Source of the DNA: Acidobacteriota bacterium
Lineage (GTDB): Bacteria > Acidobacteriota > Blastocatellia > RBC074
DNA: 64,000 nucleotides
Reading direction: 5' to 3'
Assembly: GCA_016196035.1 (NCBI GenBank)
Contig: JACPYM010000022.1
Location: forward strand, 62,001-126,000
Made by a program: the position numbers and the translations under genes. Positions 1-6,849 of the stretch are shown one piece after another. The notes under the pieces were generated by a model. The model did not search any database and was not told the DNA's origin. It saw nothing but the letters and a program-made list of their open reading frames with translations. The stretch's first letter is position 1. Every line of letters begins with the position of its first letter.

Positions 1-584
1 GCCGCGCGCGCGAAGAATTGAAACAACAGAATCCGCAACACAACGGACAAGAGGAATACAACTTTTTCCAATGCGTGCTCTTCCCTGCCGACCAGTTGCA
101 GATTCTGGCGTATAACCGCGCGGTCAAAGATTTGAATAGCTATTCGGTGCAAGAGTTTTTGAATGAAGTCGCCGGGAGCTTTGAGATCACGCCGGACGCC
201 ACGCCCGTGCCCGCCAAACAGGCGCGCTTTGCGATGTACTTAAACGGGCGCTGGTATGGGTTGAAGTTGCGTAATGACATCACACGTTCGTTCGACATTA
301 CTGACCAACTGGATGTGAGCGTGCTGCAAAATCATTTGCTGGCGCCGGTGCTGGCCGTGCAAGACCCGCGCACCGACAAACGTATAGACTTCATCGGCGG
401 CATTCGCGGCGCCGCCGAGCTGGAACGCCTCGTCAACGAAGGCCAAGCTGCCGTCGCCTTCTCGCTTTTCCCGACCACGCTGGACGACCTGATGAACGTC
501 TCGGACGCGGGCGAAATCATGCCGCCCAAATCCACCTGGTTTGAACCGAAGCTGCGCGATGGTTTGTTGAGTCACTTGATATAG
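1..584 (+). CDS. DUF1015 family protein, C-terminal part (cut by window edge)
   Basis: The reading frame is open from the first bases (codons begin at base 3) through a TTG at 18 to a stop at 582-584, so the 5' end lies outside the window and TTG is not the real start. The visible 190 or so residues resemble the C-terminal half of DUF1015 proteins, which are about 400 residues long and have no settled biochemical function. The call rests on general sequence character and on context: DUF1015 genes commonly sit beside serA and serC, which follow on the same strand. No membrane segment or signal peptide is visible in this part. Confidence 0.7.
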   Translation, partial: RAREELKQQNPQHNGQEEYNFFQCVLFPADQLQILAYNRAVKDLNSYSVQEFLNEVAGSFEITPDATPVPAKQARFAMYLNGRWYGLKLRNDITRSFDITDQLDVSVLQNHLLAPVLAVQDPRTDKRIDFIGGIRGAAELERLVNEGQAAVAFSLFPTTLDDLMNVSDAGEIMPPKSTWFEPKLRDGLLSHLI

Positions 585-658
585 GGACTAGGGGCTTGGG
601 GTTAGGGGCTGCTGTTTGAGTTCCACCCCTAGCCTCTGCCCCCTCTTCCCTGACCTCT
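585..658. repeat. G-rich/C-rich 'ctagggg' inverted repeat
   Basis: The spacer before serA carries runs of the type GGGACTAGGGG and GGGGTTAGGGG, then about 14 bases later the complementary CCCCTAGCC and TGCCCC. It can fold into an imperfect hairpin. The same word family recurs at 21764-21825 and 25318-25433, so this is a dispersed intergenic repeat rather than a serA-specific signal. Confidence 0.55.
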
Positions 659-1861
659 ATGAAAGTTTTGATTGCAGATAGATTCGAGCAAAGCGGCCTG
701 GATGGCTTGGAAGCTCTCGGCTGTACGGTGATTTATAACCCCGGACTGAAAGAGGAGGGGTTGGCCAATGCGCTTTCTGAATCGCAAGCCGAAGTGCTGG
801 TCGTGCGTTCGACCAAAGTCACCGAAGCCATGCTCGACGCCGGGCGTTTGAGCCTGGTCGTGCGCGCGGGCGCGGGCTTCAACACGATTGACGTGAAGGC
901 AGCCTCGGCGCGCGGCATTTACGTCTCGAACTGTCCGGGCAAAAATTCGATTGCGGTGGCCGAACTGGCAATGGGTCTGCTGCTGGCGCTGGATCGGCGC
1001 ATCGCCGACAACGTCGCCGATTTGCGCGCGGGCCAGTGGAACAAGGGCGAATACGGCAAGGCGCGCGGCCTATATGGCAAAACCATCGGCCTGATCGGAC
1101 TGGGCCAAATCGGACGCGAGATGATCATGCGGGCACGCGGCTTCGGCTTGCGCGTCATCGGCTGGAGTCGCAGCCTGACGCCCGCAGCCGCCGAATTGCT
1201 GGGCATCACCTTTCGCCAAACCATCGCAGAGGTCGCCGATGACAGCGACATCCTGAGCGTGCACCTGGCGCTGACGCCCGACACGCGCGGCATCATCAAT
1301 GCCGAGGTGTTCGACGTGCTGAAACAAGGCGCCTATTTCATCAACACCTCGCGCGCCGAGGTCGTAGACCAAACCGCGCTCGCCAACGCCATCAAACACA
1401 AGGGCCTGCGGGTTGGATTGGACGTGTTTGCCACAGAACCCGCCGGGGCAACCGGCGCATTCACCGACCCCATCGTGCAATTACCGAATGTTTACGGCAC
1501 GCACCACATCGGCGCTTCGACCGAACAGGCGCAAGAGGCCATCGCCGCCGAAACCGTGCGCATCATCGGCGCGTTCAAAGAAACGGGCCGCGTGCCCAAC
1601 GTCGTCAACCTGGCTGACAGCACCCCCGCGACCAACTTGCTGGTCGTGCGCCACCGCGACCGCCCCGGCGTGCTGGCTCACGTGTTGAACGAAATTCGCG
1701 CCGCGCACATCAACGTCCAGCGCATGGAAAACATCGTCTTCGCGGGCGCGGAAGCCGCAATTGCCCGCATCGAATTGGATGGCCCCTTGCACGACGCCAC
1801 GCTGGAACGGGTGCGCGACGGCAATGAGGATATTATTGAAACAGCATTGCTTGTTCTTTGA
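659..1861 (+). CDS. serA: D-3-phosphoglycerate dehydrogenase
   Basis: Catalyses the NAD-dependent oxidation of 3-phosphoglycerate, the first step of serine synthesis in the cytoplasm. The 400-residue protein has the D-isomer 2-hydroxyacid dehydrogenase layout: an N-terminal substrate-domain half, the nucleotide-binding GLIGLGQIG near residue 144, the FINTSRAEVVD segment with the catalytic Arg region, the GLDVFATEP Glu region and the THHIGAST catalytic His. A C-terminal ACT domain (from about residue 325, beginning NLLVVRHRDRPGVLAHV) suggests serine feedback control. ATG at 659 fits the family N-terminus. The length is that of the short ACT-type SerA, without the extra ASB domain. serC lies downstream, separated by a two-gene nuclease islet. 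Confidence 0.93.
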   Translation: MKVLIADRFEQSGLDGLEALGCTVIYNPGLKEEGLANALSESQAEVLVVRSTKVTEAMLDAGRLSLVVRAGAGFNTIDVKAASARGIYVSNCPGKNSIAVAELAMGLLLALDRRIADNVADLRAGQWNKGEYGKARGLYGKTIGLIGLGQIGREMIMRARGFGLRVIGWSRSLTPAAAELLGITFRQTIAEVADDSDILSVHLALTPDTRGIINAEVFDVLKQGAYFINTSRAEVVDQTALANAIKHKGLRVGLDVFATEPAGATGAFTDPIVQLPNVYGTHHIGASTEQAQEAIAAETVRIIGAFKETGRVPNVVNLADSTPATNLLVVRHRDRPGVLAHVLNEIRAAHINVQRMENIVFAGAEAAIARIELDGPLHDATLERVRDGNEDIIETALLVL

Positions 1862-1935
1862 ACCACATGCTGAAGAAGAAGAACGCTTGCAATTCAGCAA
1901 CGTGAGTAAATTCGGAGTGTTTCAACGCGAAAATC

Positions 1936-2961
1936 ATGGCTAAGCATAGGAACCGGACTATACCTAAAAGTTTTTCTCAACGGTTAGTAACTTTGATCTC
2001 CGAGTCTGAATTTATCCGGTTTGAACACATTCTTGGAGAGCCAAACTTTTTTAGAATTGTTGGGCGAACTCATTATGAACGGTGGCATTCTTGCTTTTTA
2101 GGCTGGCTATTAGACCCCGGCGGGTCACACCTCTTATCGAACTACACCTTGATCCGGTTTTTACTGCTCTTGACTGACGAAAGGTGCTTGAAGCCAATAA
2201 CGGCCCAAAGCCAAAACTTGCTCGACATATTACCAACACTGGAGTTTAACGATGTCGAGGTTACACCTAACGAATACGTGTCAACTGAGACTAGCATACA
2301 GGGGGTTGGCAGATTCGATATTTTCCTAACTGCCACTTATCAAAACACTCTTGGCTCCAATGGCAAGATAAATATCATTTTCGAGCTAAAGATTGACTCA
2401 AAACCGAACGGAGAGCAGTCAAGAAAATATGCCGACTGGCTGCTTTCAAATCATCCAAATGACTCAAACTTTTTAGTTTACTTGCTACCGAAACTCGGCC
2501 AGTCCTCTGAAGAGACCGTAGATGATAACAGGTGGCATTGCATCAACTATCAACTATTAAACGACAAGTTGCTATTACCATTATTGGATCACCCAAGTCT
2601 CAACGACAAAGTTAAGCCTTTTGTTGTTCAATACCTAAAAAATCTAAAAAGCCGGTACAGAGGGATAAAAATGGCTATTACCAATGAAGAAAAGAAAATG
2701 GCTATTGCCTTGTACGAAAAATACAGCGACGTATTTGACTCCATATACGACGCGCTGTTTGCTGAAGGAATAATTGACTACAGCACTTCTGACATACAAG
2801 AACCGAAAGGTAGAGTCGCAGGACGTATTGCGGCTAAGGTAGACGGGAAGGTGTTTTCGAGTGAAAATTTAAGACTGTTGTTTTCAGATGTCTTAAAGTA
2901 TTTGGTGGATAAAGACCTTATCAAAAAACTTCCCTTGCCATGGGGAAGTACAAAACAATGA
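1936..2961 (+). CDS. PD-(D/E)XK nuclease family protein, ended early by an in-frame TGA
   Basis: 341 residues. An N-terminal block (GRTHYERWHSCFLGWLLDPGGSHLL, here named by its ends GRTHYERW and WLLDPGGSH) is typical of PD-(D/E)XK nucleases of the PDDEXK_4 kind. The active-site elements are visible as GRFDIFLT followed by IIFELKIDSK, supplying the Asp and the E-x-K. The gene is clearly AT-rich compared with its surroundings: positions 2041-2100 contain 22 G/C of 60, against 35 of 60 at 4021-4080 in serC. This suggests horizontal acquisition. The TGA at 2959-2961 is followed in the same frame by 57 more codons of family-like sequence, so the protein is probably truncated or needs readthrough. 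Substrate unknown; a defence role is inference. Confidence 0.75.
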   Translation: MAKHRNRTIPKSFSQRLVTLISESEFIRFEHILGEPNFFRIVGRTHYERWHSCFLGWLLDPGGSHLLSNYTLIRFLLLLTDERCLKPITAQSQNLLDILPTLEFNDVEVTPNEYVSTETSIQGVGRFDIFLTATYQNTLGSNGKINIIFELKIDSKPNGEQSRKYADWLLSNHPNDSNFLVYLLPKLGQSSEETVDDNRWHCINYQLLNDKLLLPLLDHPSLNDKVKPFVVQYLKNLKSRYRGIKMAITNEEKKMAIALYEKYSDVFDSIYDALFAEGIIDYSTSDIQEPKGRVAGRIAAKVDGKVFSSENLRLLFSDVLKYLVDKDLIKKLPLPWGSTKQ

Positions 2962-3135
2962 TATATCATCACCAACGAAGATCAGCCCGTTCACCCTAAT
3001 GGCAGAAACTTTTTTTATCCTGTTAAATACAATGGCTACACTTTAGAAAGTCACTATGCTCGCGAGAGGGGGCTACAGGTACTTAAAGACTTGTGCGAAA
3101 AGCTCGAAATCGATTTTGAGCCAATTGAAACGTAG
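2962..3135 (+). pseudogene. In-frame C-terminal continuation of the PD-(D/E)XK gene after TGA
   Basis: Reading straight on from the TGA at 2959 gives 57 sense codons starting YIITNEDQPVHPNG, continuing NFFYPVKYNGYTLESHYARE, and ending KLEIDFEPIET before TAG at 3133-3135. It has strong coding character and no start codon of its own at the beginning of the block. A single C-to-T change (CGA to TGA) would explain the break. Whether this is a real nonsense mutation, a recoded stop or a base error cannot be told from one sequence. Confidence 0.65.
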
Positions 3136-3153
3136 CTTTATCCGTGATGCATC

Positions 3154-3927
3154 ATGAACATTTCGCCCAGTCAAAATTACAATACCTACTTAAGCAAACA
3201 CGTCACCAACCCGCTCCATCAAGCTAGGATGAGCGCCCTAAATGAGTTGAGCTTGACGAGTCTTCTTATGGCGCAAAACCCATATCTTTTGCAATCTAAG
3301 AAAGTCACGAACATAAAGCCGATCTGGGAGTTGGTTAAGGCCCTCATTGATGCCTTTCTCTTCTCGCAAGAGGAAGTAATTCTTGACAACTTGCTCAAGG
3401 GGTTCGCTATCCAAATCTCTAAAACTTTATACGGCGGCTTCAAGTCGTCGTTGAAAAGCGTTGACCTGGAATTCGAGCGCGACGGCCTATACCACATTGT
3501 TGGTATCAAGTCCGGCACGAACTGGGGTAATAGTGATCAGATCAATCGTATGCGCGACGACTTCAAAACCGCGCGTGAGTTGCTGCGTGAACGCGGCTTG
3601 GAGCAGGAAATCATTGCCGTCAATGGCTGCATTTATGGCAAAGACCGCAAACCTTTCAAAACTCACCAAGACCCCGACAAGCAATACTTCAAGTATGCGG
3701 GCCAGGAATTTTGGCGCTTTATTTCCGGCGATGACCAACTATACCGCGAGATCATCACGCCGATTGACCAGGAGGCGCGGCAGAAAGACGAGGTCTTCAA
3801 AAAAGCCTACGCCGCTAAGATCAACGAAATGACCCAACAATTCAGCGCCCAATTTATGACCCCGGATAATCAGATTGATTGGCTTAAGCTGATTGATTTT
3901 GTTTCCAAACGCGAAGCGGCGGGTTAG
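3154..3927 (+). CDS. PmeII-family type II restriction endonuclease
   Basis: 257 residues, close to the usual size of this family. Family-like segments are the N-terminal block ending RMSALNELSL, the DLEFERDGLYHIVGIKSG stretch (the probable D...xK catalytic centre, residues about 106-123), NWGNSDQINRM, and EIIAVNGCIYGKDRKPF. A type II enzyme would cut DNA at a specific site and normally pairs with a modifying methyltransferase, but no DNA methyltransferase gene lies anywhere in this window. The first third is AT-rich while the rest approaches the composition of the host genes. ATG at 3154 lies 18 bases after the stop of the split nuclease, so the two genes look like one acquired unit. The endonuclease call is by family resemblance. 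Confidence 0.8.
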   Translation: MNISPSQNYNTYLSKHVTNPLHQARMSALNELSLTSLLMAQNPYLLQSKKVTNIKPIWELVKALIDAFLFSQEEVILDNLLKGFAIQISKTLYGGFKSSLKSVDLEFERDGLYHIVGIKSGTNWGNSDQINRMRDDFKTARELLRERGLEQEIIAVNGCIYGKDRKPFKTHQDPDKQYFKYAGQEFWRFISGDDQLYREIITPIDQEARQKDEVFKKAYAAKINEMTQQFSAQFMTPDNQIDWLKLIDFVSKREAAG

Positions 3928-3970
3928 TCCTGTGCCTTTGCTCATTTCTTTAAAAGGAGTTTTCATTCTC

Positions 3971-5059
3971 ATGACCGAACGTGTTTTCAACTTCAGCGCC
4001 GGCCCTGCCGTGCTGCCTGAAGCCGTACTCAAACAAGCGCAACAAGACCTCTTCGCCCTGCCCGGTGTTGGCATGTCCGTGCTCGAAATCAGCCACCGCT
4101 CGGCGGCCTTTGAGCAAATCATCGCCGAGGCCGAAGCCGACCTGCGCGCGCTGTTGGCGATTCCCGACAATTACAAGGTGCTCTTCCTGCAAGGCGGCGC
4201 GAGCATGCAATTCACGATGGTGCCGATGAATCTGCTGTCCAAAAGCGCGAGCGCCGATTACCTGACAACCGGCAGTTGGGGCCAGGCCGCAGTCAAAGAA
4301 GCTAAGAAGCTGGGCACGGTGCGCGAAGCCGCCAACACCAGCGACACCAACTTCAACCGCCTGCCCAACGCCGAAGAGATCAAGCTTGATCCGCAGGCGG
4401 CCTACGTGCATTTCACCTCGAACGAAACGATCTTCGGCGTCGAGTTTCAGGAAGAACCGCATTTCGGTGACGCGACGCTGGTCTGCGATATGTCCTCGAA
4501 CTTCATCAGCAAGCCGGTGGATGTGGCGCGTTACGGCTTGATTTACGCGGGCGCGCAAAAGAATGCCGGCCCGGCGGGCGCGACCATCGTCATCGTGCGC
4601 GAAGACTTGCTGGCCAGCGTGCCGGAAGGTTTGCCCGCGATGTTGGATTACCGGAACCTGGCCAAGAACGGTTCGATGTACAACACGCCGCCCTGCTTCG
4701 CGATTTACCTCTGCGGCTTGGTGTTCAAGTGGGCGCTCAACGAAGGCGGATTGGCGGCAATGCAGGCAAAGAACGCGGCGAAGGCGAAGATTCTGTACGA
4801 TGCCATTGACGCTTCGGACAATTACTATCGCGGCCACGCCCAACGGGATTGCCGCAGCCTGATGAATGTCACCTTCCGCCTGCCCAGCGAAGACCTCGAA
4901 AAGAAATTCATCAAGGAAGCCACCGCCGCCAAGCTGGACGGGCTGAAAGGCCATCGCTCGGTGGGTGGGTTGCGCGCTTCGATTTACAACGCGTTTCCAC
5001 AGACGGGCGTGGAGCGGCTGGTGGAGTTTATGGGCGAGTTTCAGAGGAACAACGGGTAA
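3971..5059 (+). CDS. serC: Phosphoserine aminotransferase
   Basis: PLP-dependent transamination of 3-phosphohydroxypyruvate to phosphoserine, the second serine step (also used for pyridoxal phosphate synthesis in some bacteria). The 362-residue protein begins TERVFNFSAGPAVLPE, diagnostic of SerC, and has the PLP lysine in YAGAQKNAGPAG, plus the conserved HRSVGGLRASIYNA near the C-terminus. The frame is open upstream to 3893, but ATG 3971 is preceded by AAAGGAGT (3952-3959) and matches the family start. It lies on the same strand as serA, with the nuclease islet between them. Confidence 0.95.
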   Translation: MTERVFNFSAGPAVLPEAVLKQAQQDLFALPGVGMSVLEISHRSAAFEQIIAEAEADLRALLAIPDNYKVLFLQGGASMQFTMVPMNLLSKSASADYLTTGSWGQAAVKEAKKLGTVREAANTSDTNFNRLPNAEEIKLDPQAAYVHFTSNETIFGVEFQEEPHFGDATLVCDMSSNFISKPVDVARYGLIYAGAQKNAGPAGATIVIVREDLLASVPEGLPAMLDYRNLAKNGSMYNTPPCFAIYLCGLVFKWALNEGGLAAMQAKNAAKAKILYDAIDASDNYYRGHAQRDCRSLMNVTFRLPSEDLEKKFIKEATAAKLDGLKGHRSVGGLRASIYNAFPQTGVERLVEFMGEFQRNNG

Positions 5060-5094
5060 CTAGAAGTGTCAGTAGCTCGACAGCGTACACGACA

Positions 5095-5550
5095 ATGATA
5101 ACGATGATATTTCGAAAAAAACCGGCTTTGATGTATGGGCTGGCGATGTTCATCGCGCTCGTCGGCATGTTCGACGCGCTTTATCTCACCGTCCAGCACC
5201 TAACCGGCAAAAGCGTCAAATGCTCCGTCACGCACGGCTGCTCGGTCGTGCTCAGCAGTGCGTATGCCACTATTGCGGGCATCCCAACGGCGGCGTTTGG
5301 CATATTGGCGTATTTCACGGCGTTCAGTTTGGCGACGCTGGCGGCGTTTGGTTACGGCTGGGCGCGCCTCGGATTGCTGGCGGTCGTCGTGCCGATGGTG
5401 TTGACCTCGCTCTGGCTGTTTTATTTGCAAGCCTTCGTGCTGCACGCCTTCTGTCAGTTTTGTTTGCTGTCGGCGGCACTGACGGTGCTGCTGACCTGTC
5501 TGGCGCTCGTGGGCAAATTCAAAGTACCTGCGCCTGCGCGGGACGTTTGA
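5095..5550 (+). CDS. Vitamin K epoxide reductase (VKOR) family membrane protein
   Basis: About 151 residues, with four or five hydrophobic segments. VKOR-type proteins reoxidise DsbA-like thiol oxidases using quinone. The hallmark cysteines are visible: a loop pair in KCSVTHGCSVVLSS and a CxxC (FCQFC) in the late membrane segment. The frame opens far upstream inside serC's alternate frame; the real start is ATG 5095 or ATG 5104 just before the first membrane segment, without a strong Shine-Dalgarno. It faces the DsbA-like gene convergently and shares a hairpin with it, which supports a working pair. Confidence 0.85.
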   Translation: MITMIFRKKPALMYGLAMFIALVGMFDALYLTVQHLTGKSVKCSVTHGCSVVLSSAYATIAGIPTAAFGILAYFTAFSLATLAAFGYGWARLGLLAVVVPMVLTSLWLFYLQAFVLHAFCQFCLLSAALTVLLTCLALVGKFKVPAPARDV

Positions 5551-5566
5551 CCACGACATTCCACTA

Positions 5567-5625
5567 CACAAATGCAAAGAGCACGCAGAGGCCTTCACCG
5601 CCCTTTCGTGCTCTTTGCATTTGTG
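5567..5625. terminator. Bidirectional hairpin between VKOR and DsbA-like genes
   Basis: A perfect 19-bp inverted repeat, arms 5567-5585 and 5607-5625 with a 21-base loop, fills the 91-base gap between two convergent stop codons. The arms start CACAAATGCAAAGAG. There is no long U-run right after either arm, so the terminator role is by position and stem strength. Confidence 0.65.
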
Positions 5626-5641
5626 CGGCAAAGCCTTGAAG

Positions 5642-6334
5642 TTATTTGCGCGGCGCCAGGCGCAGATTAATTTCTTTGCGCAACTCTTCCAACGTGAACT
5701 TTTCGTTGGGGACCTGCACGCCATTCAGAAAGAGCGTCGGGGTGGAATCCACTTTCAACGAGGTGGCGCGTTGCATATCCGAAGCAATCTGGGCGCGCAC
5801 GGCGGGGCTATTCACATCGCGCTTGAACTTTTCCATATCCAGCCCGATCTGGTGCGCGTAATCCATGGCAATCGGCGAAAAATCCTCCACTTCACTCCAG
5901 ACCTTCTGCGTGTCATAGAGCAGGTTATGCATGTCGGCAAAACGCCCCTGCAGCGCGGCGGCCACCGAGGTCATGGCGGCCGGCACCGCGTTCTTGTGAA
6001 TCTGGCTGAGCGGGAAATGATAGAAAGACAATTGCATGCGCCCGCCGAATTCGTTCTTCAGCGATTTGAGAATGGGGTGCAACGCGCCGCAGGGCGGGCA
6101 TTGATAATCACCGAATTCCTCAATGGCGACGACATCTTTTTTCACCAGCGCAGGCGTCGGACTCAGTTCGGTTTTGGCCGCGCCTTTCGCGGGCGTTGCA
6201 GCAGGACTGCCGCTGGCGGCGGGGGATTCGATTGGTTGCGGTTTGGGCGAAGACGCGCTGAATAACCAGGCGCCCGCGCCCACGATGACTAACAGCGTGA
6301 CGCCGATGATGACAAAGGGTAAATAGCGTTTCAT
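5642..6334 (-). CDS. DsbA-like thioredoxin-fold thiol:disulfide oxidoreductase
   Basis: 230 residues with an N-terminal membrane anchor (YLPFVIIGVTLLVIVGAG), a Ser/Pro/Ala-rich linker to about residue 65, then a DsbA/Thioredoxin_4 domain with the active site DYQCPPCGALHP. The CPPC centre and the later TPTLFLNG cis-proline loop fit periplasmic disulfide formation, with VKOR as the likely reoxidant. ATG at 6332-6334 directly precedes the anchor. Fold and active site are clear; the substrates are not. Confidence 0.9.
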   Translation of the reverse strand: MKRYLPFVIIGVTLLVIVGAGAWLFSASSPKPQPIESPAASGSPAATPAKGAAKTELSPTPALVKKDVVAIEEFGDYQCPPCGALHPILKSLKNEFGGRMQLSFYHFPLSQIHKNAVPAAMTSVAAALQGRFADMHNLLYDTQKVWSEVEDFSPIAMDYAHQIGLDMEKFKRDVNSPAVRAQIASDMQRATSLKVDSTPTLFLNGVQVPNEKFTLEELRKEINLRLAPRK

Positions 6335-6524
6335 CTAATTCGATCCTGTGAATAAGGTGCAGGCCGTAAGGATGACCTGTGGTGCGGCATACCTTACTGC
6401 AAGCGGCGCAATTCTCAAAGTTCCACCCAGCTTGAAAAGCTACGCTTGTGTAACCATTTTTTCTGGTGAAGCGCTCGGCCCAATCGCTGGCGCCAGTGGC
6501 CGCCAGCAAGCAGCGGTTTGGGGT

Positions 6525-6620
6525 TCATTGCGGCAGGTGTACGTAACGGTAAAGCGCGCTGGCCAGTAGCAACGTGAGCAGCAACCATGCGCCGAGTTGT
6601 TGGGTGCGGGTGAAATTCAT
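6525..6620 (-). CDS. Possible 31-residue single-span membrane peptide
   Basis: ATG at 6618-6620 opens MNFTRTQQLGAWLLLTLLLA, continuing to YRYVHLPQ and a stop at 6525. It is a short polar N-terminus followed by one hydrophobic helix. The frame stays open upstream, through the inverted repeat, to 6719. No Shine-Dalgarno is visible and no family is recognised. It could be chance or the remnant of a longer gene. Confidence 0.3.
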   Translation of the reverse strand: MNFTRTQQLGAWLLLTLLLASALYRYVHLPQ

Positions 6621-6631
6621 TGTGGAAACAA

Positions 6632-6844
6632 GTTCGTAGTACCGGCTGTGGCCGGAAACCTTTACGCTTTCAGCTCTCCGGCTAAAGCCCAATGAGGTTG
6701 AATTAGCAATGTCCGACAAGCTGCCAGCTTGTCGGCGACTCCGAATTTACACAATTGGAAGCCTCGACAAGCTGGCAGCTTGTCGGACATTGCGGCACGC
6801 GGCGCTTAATTCAACCTCATTAAGCTAGCGCCGGTACTACGAAC
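6632..6844. repeat. Nested 213-bp inverted repeat with CTGCCAG/CTGGCAG palindromes
   Basis: Three sets of paired arms are nested: 6632-6646 with 6830-6844 (15 bp perfect), 6691-6705 with 6807-6821 (15 bp perfect), and 6707-6723 with 6776-6792 (17 bp). The innermost arms each contain their own palindrome, CCGACAAGCTG-C-CAGCTTGTCGG on the left and a G-centred version on the right. The element ends five bases from the BNR gene stop. Palindromes with the same CTGSCAG core recur at 58966-59063. Confidence 0.75.
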
Positions 6845-6849
6845 GTTTG

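Larger units (their letters stand above)
6335..6849. other. Intergenic region, 515 bases
   Basis: Lies between the DsbA-like start and the stop of the BNR gene. It holds the weak 31-codon frame (6525-6620) and the nested inverted repeat 6632-6844. The section 6335-6524 shows no RNA gene or clear promoter to me, though it should contain the DsbA-like promoter. Confidence 0.6.
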
